A stretch of DNA of 11,887 nt from Bacteroidota bacterium (lineage in GTDB: Bacteria > Bacteroidota > Bacteroidia > Chitinophagales > UBA8649). This document shows positions 1 to 7,205 of the stretch, piece by piece. The stretch covers positions 3,650-15,536 of the forward strand of contig DLYY01000111.1 in the NCBI GenBank assembly GCA_003447535.1, in the 5' to 3' direction. The translations under genes were made by a program, and so were the position numbers. Position 1 is the stretch's first letter. Every line of letters begins with the position of its first letter. A model generated the notes under the pieces. That model made no database searches. It had not been told where the DNA came from and saw only the letters and a list, made by a program, of their open reading frames with translations.

Positions 1-81
1 GTGAGAATACCACTCACTTTGAGCAAATACTGTTGACCCTGCGAAGAGAGTTGCAATAGAAAGTATGGCTAGCTTTTTCAT
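1..81 (-). CDS. N-terminus of an exported protein (partial, runs off left edge)
   Basis: Only the first 27 codons are present. The reverse strand begins ATG AAA AAG and encodes a textbook Sec signal peptide: M-K-K at the start, a hydrophobic core of about 15 residues (LAILSIATLFAGSTV), and a Val-Phe-Ala signal peptidase I site with cleavage expected between Ala20 and Gln21. The mature protein would begin QSEWYSH. There is no lipobox cysteine, so it should be a soluble periplasmic, outer-membrane or secreted protein rather than a lipoprotein. Too little remains to name a family. It is on the same strand as the bestrophin gene, but 160 bases away, so it may have its own promoter. Confidence 0.7.
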   Translation of the reverse strand, partial: MKKLAILSIATLFAGSTVFAQSEWYSH

Positions 82-241
82 GGAAAAAAATTTAAAGGTT
101 AAAAAATAAGCTATGTATACTTTTACGGTAGATCCATCAAAAGGGATTCATTATTCCCGGAAAAAAATAAAATGTTTGCTAACCTGCTGTTTTCTAGCGA
201 GTTAATAGGATAAAAAAGTAGATGGAAAGGAAGAAAATCTC
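82..241. other. Intergenic region between bestrophin gene and exported-protein gene
   Basis: A very A/T-rich 160-base gap between two minus-strand genes. It should hold the end of the bestrophin transcript and the promoter of the exported-protein gene. Reading the minus strand I see a weak hairpin candidate, GGGA/TCCC with an 8-base loop followed by TTTT (about 136-156), too short to call a terminator. A TTG followed 18 bases later by TATACATA is a poor promoter candidate. Nothing here is strong enough to annotate as a defined site. Confidence 0.4.
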
Positions 242-1126
242 CTAAGCGTTCTGAATGATCTCTTTGATATTGCCCTTAACTTTCGCGCAGAGTTCATCCA
301 CTGGAAGATCATCATCATCGTAACCAAATGGATCTTCAATCTCTTCTGCGATGAGTTCAAGTCCTACCATAGTGTAAAAGACAAGCATTACAATTGGAAC
401 GACAATGTAGATTGCTTTTATGTCCTCATCGGTGTTGTCCAAGAAGGCAAATGGAAGCATCATTGAAAAGAGCAGCACTACTCGTTTAATATGTAATGCA
501 TAGTTAAAAGGAATGGGTGTATTTCGAATACGCTCACAAGCACCGAGAATGTTGATGAGTTCTTGCATTTCATTTTCAAGGATTCTTAATTGATCACCAT
601 CAATAGTTTTGGATTGGTAGGCTTTATGAATCATTTGAGCCATTTGCTGTAAGATATAGTTTGGCTTATGATCAGCTTCTTTCCAGCCTTTCTTGAGCGC
701 CGAAGGTATATCGGACTCTACATTGGAAAAATCACTTATTCGAAGATGTTCTTTGACCGTATAGAAAAAAGCGTAGATGGATTGATTGAATTGTTCGAAG
801 GATTCATGATCTTTTCCCACTATAGTAGACCACTTAATGGCAAGATTACGTGTTGTATTGACCATTTTTCCTAATTGCTTACGTCCTTCCCACCATCTGT
901 CATAGGCACTGTTGGTTCGAAAGACCAAGAGTAGACCCAAGACGATTCCCAGCATTTTAAACACAGTGGTGTCCAAGCTTAGTCCGGGGAAAAAGCGCTC
1001 ATGGGCGAGAATAATCAGTGCGGTGTATACCCCAACAACAAGTACACTTGAAAAGTGGCCCCGAACATGTTTTAAGCCATGTCGAAATAAAAAGAGGAAC
1101 CAATTTTTTGTGTTATACTTTATCAT
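242..1126 (-). CDS. Bestrophin family ion channel (YneE/UPF0187 type)
   Basis: This 294-residue inner-membrane protein is predicted to form an ion channel of the bestrophin family; bacterial members assemble as pentamers. Family signatures are clear: FRTNSAYDRWWEGR at residues 69-82, GACERIRNTPIPFNY at 195-209, and the C-terminal EEIEDPFGYDDDDLPVDEL at 261-279. In animal bestrophins the acidic stretch after the PFG lies near the calcium clasp. Hydrophobic segments lie near residues 26-45, 56-69, 212-231 and 238-258, matching the usual four-helix layout. Length is normal for bacterial members. The ATG start gives a natural cytoplasmic N-terminus. It is the last gene of the minus-strand run, 66 bases after the MmcQ-like gene, so may share its transcript. 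Ion selectivity cannot be read from sequence: bacterial homologues can be cation channels whereas animal ones conduct anions. Confidence 0.9.
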   Translation of the reverse strand: MIKYNTKNWFLFLFRHGLKHVRGHFSSVLVVGVYTALIILAHERFFPGLSLDTTVFKMLGIVLGLLLVFRTNSAYDRWWEGRKQLGKMVNTTRNLAIKWSTIVGKDHESFEQFNQSIYAFFYTVKEHLRISDFSNVESDIPSALKKGWKEADHKPNYILQQMAQMIHKAYQSKTIDGDQLRILENEMQELINILGACERIRNTPIPFNYALHIKRVVLLFSMMLPFAFLDNTDEDIKAIYIVVPIVMLVFYTMVGLELIAEEIEDPFGYDDDDLPVDELCAKVKGNIKEIIQNA

Positions 1127-1192
1127 CTCGTATCAATTAGAATGCAAGTTTAGCCATTTATCCTGTAATTTCTGACGTGAGTCTAAAGGCGT

Positions 1193-1543
1193 TCAGCCCA
1201 GATATTTTTGTTGCTCTTTTTTGGGAAGGCCTGCTAAAACGAGGTTATAGCTCATTTCAACCCAATCTTTTATATGTCGTTGCAATCCATTGTATTCCGT
1301 ATCAATTTGTATCCAATGATTTTTGGAGAGATAGGCTGGCTCTGAAATGCCATGATGTGACTCTTTTAATTCTTCTATGCTTTCGGAGGAGTGCTTTAGA
1401 ATGATTATCCCGTTTTTTTCTAGAGGAATTAGAGCAAACATTTTTTCGCCGACTTTATACACCAGCGTTTGCTTATTAAAGGGAAAACACTCTTCGGCAT
1501 AGGGTAGCATCTCGCATAAGTCCATTAATACGTTATGTGTCAC
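1193..1543 (-). CDS. MmcQ/YjbR family protein (116 aa, GTG start)
   Basis: A small cytoplasmic protein of the MmcQ/YjbR family, which adopts a double-wing, CyaY-like fold. Members are often annotated as DNA-binding but their molecular role is not settled. The family pattern is plain: CFPFNKQTLVYKVGEKMFAL at residues 19-38, IIILKHS at 46-52, GISEPAYLSKNHWIQI at 65-80 and WVEMSYNLVLAGLPKK at 94-109. I place the start at GTG 1543. Counting back from FPF, this Val lines up with the initiator Met of typical family members (pattern M-x-I-E-E-F-R-E-Y-C against V-T-H-N-V-L-M-D-L-C). It also leaves a 10-base gap after the coaD stop. The open frame extends further upstream to 1639, but that would be embedded in coaD. 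ATG 1525 is the alternative start and would cut off the first helix. Confidence 0.85.
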   Translation of the reverse strand: MTHNVLMDLCEMLPYAEECFPFNKQTLVYKVGEKMFALIPLEKNGIIILKHSSESIEELKESHHGISEPAYLSKNHWIQIDTEYNGLQRHIKDWVEMSYNLVLAGLPKKEQQKYLG

Positions 1544-1553
1544 AATGAAAACG

Positions 1554-2030
1554 TTACACAAGTCTTTTAATCCCTTCGACAACGACCTCTGGCACAAAGG
1601 GAGAAACATCTCCTTTCCCTCGGAGAATTTCACGGACAATGGTAGAGCTGATCGAAGAGTATGTCGGCCTTGAAATAATGAGGAAGGTTTCTATATCCTC
1701 AGCCATCGCATGATTTAAGTGTGCGATGGTTTTTTCATATTCAAAGTCTGCTGCACTGCGAATTCCTCGGACGATATAGTTAGCTTTTACTGCTTTACAG
1801 AAATCTACAGTCAGGCCTTCGTAGGTCGTTACTTCAAGTTTTTGCTCGTTGGGGAAGAGTTGCTCAATCCAAGCTTTCCTTTCCTCAATAGGGAAGAGCC
1901 CACGCTTTTGACTGTTTTGACCGATAGCAACAATGATTTTATCAAACAAGGGAAGCGATCGCTGCACGACGTCAACGTGGCCAAGGGTTATGGGGTCAAA
2001 AGACCCTGGGAAAACTGCAATCTTACTCAT
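1554..2030 (-). CDS. coaD: Phosphopantetheine adenylyltransferase
   Basis: CoaD catalyses the penultimate step of coenzyme A synthesis: ATP plus 4'-phosphopantetheine gives dephospho-CoA and pyrophosphate, in the cytoplasm. At 158 residues it matches the usual length of about 160. It carries the nucleotidyltransferase signature GSFDPITLGHVD (residues 9-20, with the T/HxGH-type motif at TLGH), the phosphopantetheine/ATP-binding arginines in VRGIRSAADFEYE (87-99), and the second signature SSISSTIVRE (about 125-134). Bacterial CoaD enzymes are hexamers feedback-regulated by CoA. Its ATG overlaps the rsmD stop by 4 bases (ATGA), so the two are translationally coupled. rsmD next to coaD is a common bacterial pairing. 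No unusual residues seen. Confidence 0.97.
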   Translation of the reverse strand: MSKIAVFPGSFDPITLGHVDVVQRSLPLFDKIIVAIGQNSQKRGLFPIEERKAWIEQLFPNEQKLEVTTYEGLTVDFCKAVKANYIVRGIRSAADFEYEKTIAHLNHAMAEDIETFLIISRPTYSSISSTIVREILRGKGDVSPFVPEVVVEGIKRLV

Positions 2031-2575
2031 TTCTGCACTTCTTCTTTTGTAAAGATGGCAAAAATCGTTTGACCATAGTTACGGGATTCTAAAAAATGAG
2101 GATGATGGGTGAAGTCATGATTTGGATTATGCTCTAAGATGAGGTAACCAACATCATTGATCATATTTTGGGTTATAATGACATCAGGTAAGGTATCAAG
2201 CTTTGGCATTCCATAAGGAGGTCCAGCAAAAATCAAGTCATAGGAAGTTTCGCAACGCTCTATGTACTTAAATACATCCATCGAGAAGATCTTGTGGTTG
2301 GGAATCTCTAGGGTTTGGGAGGTTTGTTTTATAAAGTTTAGGCAAGGTTTATGCCGTTCAACGCTTGTAATATCTTGACATCCTCTAGAAGCAAACTCAT
2401 AGGACATGGCTCCCGTGCCACTGAAAAGATCAAGAAAAGAGATCTTGTCAAAATTGAAACGATTACTTAGGATATTAAACAACCCTTCCTTGGCGATATC
2501 TGTTGTGGGCCGAGTTGGCTTGAATTTAGGTTGACGAAGTGGTCTTCCACGAAATTGTCCTCCGATTATGCGCAT
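2027..2575 (-). CDS. rsmD: 16S rRNA (guanine(966)-N2)-methyltransferase with altered catalytic motif
   Basis: RsmD methylates N2 of G966 of 16S rRNA using S-adenosylmethionine during 30S assembly. The 182-residue protein starts MRIIGGQFRGRPL, has RPTTDIAKEGLFNIL at 22-36, the SAM-binding motif I LDLFSGTGAMS at 48-58, the acidic motif SVERHK at 71-76, and LILEHN near 145-150, all as in the family. The oddity is motif IV. RsmD normally reads (D/N)PP(Y/F), and in Bacteroidota typically FADPPY, but here residues 116-121 read FAGPPY. The codon for Gly118 is GGA (2224-2222), at least two base changes from an Asp codon, so a single sequencing error does not explain it. The enzyme may be impaired or use an altered active site. 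It sits 11 bases after the DUF3822 gene and overlaps coaD by 4 bases. Confidence 0.92.
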   Translation of the reverse strand: MRIIGGQFRGRPLRQPKFKPTRPTTDIAKEGLFNILSNRFNFDKISFLDLFSGTGAMSYEFASRGCQDITSVERHKPCLNFIKQTSQTLEIPNHKIFSMDVFKYIERCETSYDLIFAGPPYGMPKLDTLPDVIITQNMINDVGYLILEHNPNHDFTHHPHFLESRNYGQTIFAIFTKEEVQK

Positions 2576-2586
2576 GGTTACCTCTG

Positions 2587-3252
2587 TTAATTGTCCACTG
2601 AGTTAAGTAGGCCTTCGAAGCTATTTCCCAAAAACACTTTGGCAATTCTCACTTGAAGTTCATGACTTACTGTATCATCAAGATCCTTCTCCGTGAGACA
2701 CTGAAAAAAAGTAGTTTCAGGTTCGAGATGAAGTTCTTGTATGCTTTGATAGATGTAGTATAGCATCATTGAATGGCTTGTACATGGAAATGATTGGTAA
2801 AACAGCAGTCGATTATGGCGAATATGGGCAATATATAACCTTTGATTTATCTCCATACAATGCAGTGTATCTTCTCCTGTCTCGGAACGCAAGCATCCTT
2901 TGAGCCAAGTCGATGCGATATGGTGCTTTGGTAAGTGCTCTTTGTTGCACCCCTTTGCGTCTAACGTTGTTGTTTCATGTGTAAAAGCCCAAAACAAGTA
3001 TAGGTTTTTAGCGACCTTTTTATGCTGTATCACAAAATCCGCTGCTTGGTAATGACTAAAATGAGCTTTGAATAGGTTCTCCTCTTCCTGTGTGCTTAGT
3101 TGTTCAGGATGAAGCAAATGAAATTTACTTGAAAAAAATCGATGGCTATCTTGCTCTATCTCTTTCTCATCATGCAAAGCATTCCATTGCCTTCCGTCAA
3201 AAGCAACGATTAGGCAGGTTTCGTCATATAGGTGAATCGTGGGAGTAACCAA
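2587..3252 (-). CDS. DUF3822 family protein (221 aa, TTG start)
   Basis: The sequence resembles DUF3822, a Bacteroidota family of unknown function found next to rsmD; this order (DUF3822, rsmD, coaD) supports the call. Visible features are an opening strand pattern THLYDETCLIVAFDG-like at residues 5-20, a central histidine-rich stretch, and the YIAHIRHNRLLFYQSF-type strand pair around 144-159 followed by MMLYYIYQSI. There is no signal peptide or membrane segment, so it should be cytoplasmic. The start codon is TTG (3252-3250). An in-frame TGA lies two codons upstream and no ATG occurs in the first half, so TTG is the only sensible start. It begins 10 bases after the stop of the upstream 789-residue protein gene. 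The overall strand layout recalls actin-like folds, but I cannot see nucleotide-binding motifs and assign no function. Confidence 0.75.
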   Translation of the reverse strand: MVTPTIHLYDETCLIVAFDGRQWNALHDEKEIEQDSHRFFSSKFHLLHPEQLSTQEEENLFKAHFSHYQAADFVIQHKKVAKNLYLFWAFTHETTTLDAKGCNKEHLPKHHIASTWLKGCLRSETGEDTLHCMEINQRLYIAHIRHNRLLFYQSFPCTSHSMMLYYIYQSIQELHLEPETTFFQCLTEKDLDDTVSHELQVRIAKVFLGNSFEGLLNSVDN

Positions 3253-3262
3253 GCCTCAGCCT

Positions 3263-5632
3263 TTATTCGTCTCCTTTTTTGTCCGAAGCCCAGTTCTTTC
3301 TTTCATCACCCACTTCAATGCCTGAGCCTGCAGGCTTTAACTCACCTTGTACGGTAAGCGTAATGGGGCTTTGATCGATTAATGTCTGTTTAGCACTGTG
3401 TAATGGGCCTTTAAAGACAGCATAGCCCGGAGGATTGATTCCATCTAAGAATCCTAGATAATCATCTCGACTAATTTCAATAGCCAATACATTGAATTTG
3501 CCTAGGCGTAGGTTGAAATTGCTTTTTTCAATCACAGCATCGCTAAAGGCATCCATTACAAGTTGGTTATGGATGTCTCGTTGAACTTTGTTGTAGTTTT
3601 CATCCACTAAAATGCTAAACTCTTCAAAGCTTGCATCATCTCCTATTCCATCATTGGTTACGCGGTTTGCTAGGCTTAAAATTTTCTTGAAGTTCATATC
3701 CCACTCGATGGAAAAGATTTGCCATGCCGTTGAATCTGCCGTTGAGTCGGCAATCACCACATTGAATGCTTTGAAAGCCTCAATTTTATGCTGATTGTAT
3801 GCATCATTAAAGGTTTCTTCAAAAGAAGTTTCAACGGCCTCTAGTCGAACCTGAAAGCTGCTTTCATCAAGATTTACCAAATGGAGATTACTTGCCAAAA
3901 CATCCTTGAAGTCCATAAAACGTCTTGTAGAATTACTGAATAGATTTCCTGCATACTTTTCATAAACGGATGCATTGGCCTTATTCTCATCATTGGTGGA
4001 GAGATTAATACTACCCCGCACTCCTTTTTGGTAATACGTGTAAAGATCCTGGTATATCTTGACAAAGCTGCCCTCGTGAGATACTTTCTGAAAGGCTTCG
4101 GTAATGTAGTATCCGGAAGAATCCACGGAAAATGTAAAGGTCAGTGGGCCGATGTCATCATTAAACATCGAGACGATATCGACAATTCCCACCGTTTTGA
4201 CTTTGTCTGAAATCTTTTTATTTGATGTAAAGATGTTATTCGCAATGGATCGCCAAGTATTGAAATCTCCTCTGTTTTGTTCTAGTTCATTTCGGTAAAT
4301 CTTTGTGAAACCGTCGGCTTTAGAATCTTGAGTGTACAACCATACAGAAAGGGTGTTGCTATTCCCTCCATTGAGCATGGAAACAACTTGGCTGCCCAAA
4401 GAAAATCTTGTATGAATCGCCTGGGCTAGACTATCTGGTGTGCCTAATTGTTCGAGGGTTGTCAGGTCGGCAGTATCCAAAGCATCTTGTTCGAATTCCA
4501 TAACCTCTTTAAGAAAGGCTAAGTCATTGAAATTGCTATCGGCCAAGGTGTTTTGAATGGCCTCTAGTGTAATAGCCTTTGGGTACCGTGCTATCCAATT
4601 GTTGTGGTAGGCTAGGTCGGTTTGTGCTAAATCGCGAATCAGGTAATCCATACTTAATAAATCAGCAAGTGTTCTTGCTAGTTCTGTTTGGATTTCAATC
4701 AGACGACTTTTTCTAGGGGATAGAGGGCCGTTACTCACAAGAATGGCTTCTTGATTAAGAATGTTCGCTAGATAGGTGTTCGCAACTTCGGCAAGTTCTG
4801 CTTGATAGACTTCAAAGTTTGCCATAATCCATTCTTGAGTCAATTCAAGCGACACGTCATCCAATCGAACTGTATTTTCCTTGTTATAAACTGCTTTAAG
4901 TCGATCAATAAGTCGGTTACCTGAAGAGAAGATAAACTCAATATGGCCGATTGTTGGCCTAACCGCGCTGATGATTCTTCCAATTCGCTCATTATTGAGC
5001 TGGGTAAGTACTAGATCTTCAAGGTTCGTTGTTGAATCACGTAAAGTATCTGCAGGGCTATAAAGCGCTTGCTCAAGTTTTGCAATTTGTACGCTGTCCT
5101 GCGATCGGAAAATTATAGCTACAGTGGTTTTGGGTTTGTTGGTATATAAATCAGCGACGTACTTGTTTGACATATTGGACAAGACCCATTGCTTTGTCAA
5201 TACATTTAGGGTGTCTTCAAGTGACTCTTCATTCGCCTCATCATAGAGCCCGTCAATTTGACTTGTAATGATGGAGATGCGATGTAAAAAACTAAACTCA
5301 ACAAGCATCTTGAGTTTTGCTTGATCTGAGATGAGCGCATCGTTTATAGCTGCAGCCGTTGTCGCGTTGTAATTTATCCATGATTCAAGCTCTTTGGAGC
5401 TTGTGGCATAGGCTAATTGTGCGAACGTATTGTTTTGCTCGATATGCAGTTTTTGGAATTCAATCAAGCTTTCCATTTTACCTCGTACCGATTCATCTTG
5501 CTCGCTAATAGAAACCTGAACTTCGTTGTAAAATCCTATATAGCCAAGAATCTGAGCTGCTAAAATCAATGCTAGATTAGCAAAGACGCAAATTAGACCG
5601 ATTTTAATGTTCTTTTGGTTGCTTGCATTCAT
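3263..5632 (-). CDS. Unrecognised membrane-anchored protein with internal duplication (789 aa)
   Basis: I do not recognise this family. The start chosen, ATG 5632, gives MNASNQKNIK and one hydrophobic helix at about residues 10-34 (IGLICVFANLALILAAQILG). This suggests an uncleaved N-terminal anchor with about 755 residues outside the inner membrane; there is no lipobox. The rest is acidic, largely helical and nearly Cys-free. Two stretches look homologous: residues about 139-260 and about 399-530. Anchors are TTVAIIFRSQDS (169-180) against NTLSVWLYTQDS (426-437), and RPTIGHIEFIFS (225-236) against NDDIGPLTFTFS (491-502). This suggests an ancient tandem duplication, each copy preceded by a helical segment. 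The C-terminus (about 703-765) is beta-rich and ends in a charged tail, NWASDKKGDE. A longer open frame reaches 6082, but its first 150 codons lie antisense to the MATE gene and lack protein character. It leads the minus-strand operon. Confidence 0.75.
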   Translation of the reverse strand: MNASNQKNIKIGLICVFANLALILAAQILGYIGFYNEVQVSISEQDESVRGKMESLIEFQKLHIEQNNTFAQLAYATSSKELESWINYNATTAAAINDALISDQAKLKMLVEFSFLHRISIITSQIDGLYDEANEESLEDTLNVLTKQWVLSNMSNKYVADLYTNKPKTTVAIIFRSQDSVQIAKLEQALYSPADTLRDSTTNLEDLVLTQLNNERIGRIISAVRPTIGHIEFIFSSGNRLIDRLKAVYNKENTVRLDDVSLELTQEWIMANFEVYQAELAEVANTYLANILNQEAILVSNGPLSPRKSRLIEIQTELARTLADLLSMDYLIRDLAQTDLAYHNNWIARYPKAITLEAIQNTLADSNFNDLAFLKEVMEFEQDALDTADLTTLEQLGTPDSLAQAIHTRFSLGSQVVSMLNGGNSNTLSVWLYTQDSKADGFTKIYRNELEQNRGDFNTWRSIANNIFTSNKKISDKVKTVGIVDIVSMFNDDIGPLTFTFSVDSSGYYITEAFQKVSHEGSFVKIYQDLYTYYQKGVRGSINLSTNDENKANASVYEKYAGNLFSNSTRRFMDFKDVLASNLHLVNLDESSFQVRLEAVETSFEETFNDAYNQHKIEAFKAFNVVIADSTADSTAWQIFSIEWDMNFKKILSLANRVTNDGIGDDASFEEFSILVDENYNKVQRDIHNQLVMDAFSDAVIEKSNFNLRLGKFNVLAIEISRDDYLGFLDGINPPGYAVFKGPLHSAKQTLIDQSPITLTVQGELKPAGSGIEVGDERKNWASDKKGDE
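3725..3748 (-). repeat. 12-bp tandem repeat, two copies (11/12 identical)
   Basis: Two adjacent 12-base units, TGCCGTTGAATC and TGCCGTTGAGTC on the plus strand, differ at one base. They lie in frame in the 789-residue protein and encode Asp-Ser-Thr-Ala twice (residues 629-636). This is a small in-frame duplication, probably in a surface loop, with no evident regulatory meaning. Confidence 0.7.
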
Positions 5633-5649
5633 CGTAAACAATTTGAATG

Positions 5650-5677
5650 GAAAGGTAATGATTTTTGGCGCTTTCAA
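5650..5677 (-). promoter_or_regulatory. Candidate Bacteroidota-type promoter for the minus-strand operon
   Basis: On the minus strand TTG (5677-5675) is followed after 17 bases by TACCTTTC (5657-5650). This matches the Bacteroidota sigma-A pattern TTG-N17-23-TAnnTTTG with one mismatch. Transcription would begin about 10 bases before ATG 5632, giving a very short leader. The pattern is loose and could arise by chance in A/T-rich DNA; its position in a divergent intergenic region is the main support. I found no comparably good promoter for the plus-strand MATE gene in the same gap. Confidence 0.3.
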
Positions 5678-5758
5678 GAAGATACTTGTGCGGTTTGGAT
5701 TCAAAAAAAGAGGGAATTGCTGAGGGCATTGACTACCTTGCCGGCTGATGGACAATAA

Positions 5759-7108
5759 ATGAGACAATTGAACTATTCGTATCGACGAATTTTTAATATT
5801 GCCCTCCCACTGATTCTTGGAAATCTGGCGTACTCTGCAATTGGATTTGCCGATATGTATTTTATGAAGTTTGTCGGCCCGATTGAGCAAGGCGCTATAA
5901 GCTATGTAGGCCACTTGTACACTACTATATTTATCATGGGATATGCCTATTGTAAAGGGGTTCAAATTCTGGTAGCAAACCAAGTTGGTGCAAATGCCTT
6001 GGACAAAGTGGGAGCCATCGTTGATCATGCGATGATCACCTTGCTTGCTATGGCTATGTTCCTTCTTTTGCTCGTGGATCAATTTGGTTTGACCTTATTG
6101 TCGGCATTGCTCAATACACCAGAAGCGATTGAAGCCTCGTGGGATTACCTCTCCATTCGGAAAATTGGATTTGGATTTTCTTTTCTTGGCTGTGTAATGT
6201 TGGCCATGTATAGCGGAATTGAGCGCACTAAAATTCTTGCCGTTGCTATCGTTTCCATGTCTGTGACTAACATCGTTTTGAATTGGGTTTTTGTTTTTGG
6301 AAAATTTGGTCTTGAGCCGATGGGAATTCGTGGTGCTGCGTGGGCTTCAAACATTGCAGAAGTTGTTTCCCTTGCGGTTTTTATCGGTGGATTGATTTAT
6401 CAACGATTGATTCCAAGACTCAAGATTTTTCATTTTAAGGCGTTTAGTCGTCAACTGTTTTCTCAAATCAATTGGACGTCTTTACCGCTTATCTTTCAAG
6501 CGATTGTTGCCTTGACTACATGGTTTCTATTTTTTACCCTTGTCGAGCGAAAATTGGGATCAACGGCTTGGGCTGCTTCCGGACCGGTGAAAAATCTCTA
6601 CACTCTTTTTGGAGTAACTTCCTATGCCTTCGCCTCTACAACCAATACTGCGGTTGGAAATCTTATTGGTAAGGGAGCCTATGATGAGATTATTCCTACG
6701 GTTAAACGACTGATTAGTTTAAGCCTTTTGGTCGCTGTCATTGTGACTATTCCTGTCCTTCTGATGCCAAGAACCCTTCTACTGTGGATTACAACCCCTG
6801 AGTTAGTAGAAGTAGGTTTGATGACACTCTATGTCTCAATGGCCTCGTTGTGGTTGTACTCTACAGCTACGATTTTGTTTAATGCTATAGTGGGCTTGGG
6901 ACAAACTACTTGGTCTCTTGTTATTGAGATTCTAAGTTGTATTGGCTTCGTAGCATCCTTAATTATTATATTTTATGGTCTAGATTTCAATAGCTTAGCC
7001 TGGGGGTGGTCTAGTGAAGTATTTTATTGGCTATTGATAGGAGGCTTGGGCTTAGCTTGGTTTAAATGGTTCTTTCCTAAGACTATCGAGCAAATCAAAA
7101 ATTCGTAG
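5759..7108 (+). CDS. MATE family efflux transporter
   Basis: A 449-residue inner-membrane transporter of the MATE family, which uses a Na+ or H+ gradient to export organic cations, drugs or other small molecules. The length and roughly twelve hydrophobic segments in two halves match the family. Signatures include IALPLILGNLAYSAIGFADMYF in helix 1 (residues 14-35, with an acidic residue at Asp32 as in many members), NQVGAN (74-79) and its second-half counterpart VGNLIGKG (299-306), NWVFVFG (175-181) and GIRGAAWAS (189-197). The ATG at 5759 gives the usual short charged N-terminus before helix 1. The gene diverges from the 789-residue protein gene across a 126-base gap and is 97 bases upstream of the carboxylase gene. 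The substrate cannot be told from sequence. It could serve multidrug efflux or a metabolite role. Confidence 0.93.
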   Translation: MRQLNYSYRRIFNIALPLILGNLAYSAIGFADMYFMKFVGPIEQGAISYVGHLYTTIFIMGYAYCKGVQILVANQVGANALDKVGAIVDHAMITLLAMAMFLLLLVDQFGLTLLSALLNTPEAIEASWDYLSIRKIGFGFSFLGCVMLAMYSGIERTKILAVAIVSMSVTNIVLNWVFVFGKFGLEPMGIRGAAWASNIAEVVSLAVFIGGLIYQRLIPRLKIFHFKAFSRQLFSQINWTSLPLIFQAIVALTTWFLFFTLVERKLGSTAWAASGPVKNLYTLFGVTSYAFASTTNTAVGNLIGKGAYDEIIPTVKRLISLSLLVAVIVTIPVLLMPRTLLLWITTPELVEVGLMTLYVSMASLWLYSTATILFNAIVGLGQTTWSLVIEILSCIGFVASLIIIFYGLDFNSLAWGWSSEVFYWLLIGGLGLAWFKWFFPKTIEQIKNS

Positions 7109-7205
7109 AAGGCCTTACGGGTGCAATTTTCTATCTTCATTGTTAAAGGGTATTTATGGCGCCAAGGTAAATCGTTGGTGGGACTAAAAAATTGATCTAA
7201 AGCAG
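7109..7205 (+). other. Intergenic region between MATE and carboxylase genes
   Basis: This 97-base gap shows no strong hairpin with a T-run. TATTTATG near 7150 is one base off the TAnnTTTG box but has no TTG at proper spacing. I see no defined site; the carboxylase could be read through from the MATE gene or have its own weak-consensus promoter. Confidence 0.3.

Noticed and set aside
136..156. GGGA/TCCC hairpin followed by T's on the minus strand as a terminator for the bestrophin gene
   Set aside because: A four-pair stem with an eight-base loop is too weak to call.
1544..1639. Extension of the MmcQ/YjbR frame into coaD
   Set aside because: It is embedded in the conserved C-terminal coding region of coaD, and the family N-terminus is already complete from GTG 1543.
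5633..6082. N-terminal extension of the 789-residue protein by 150 codons
   Set aside because: Most of it lies antisense to the start of the well-supported MATE gene, shows no protein-like composition (His/Ser/Gln-rich opening), and would place the membrane anchor in the middle of the chain.
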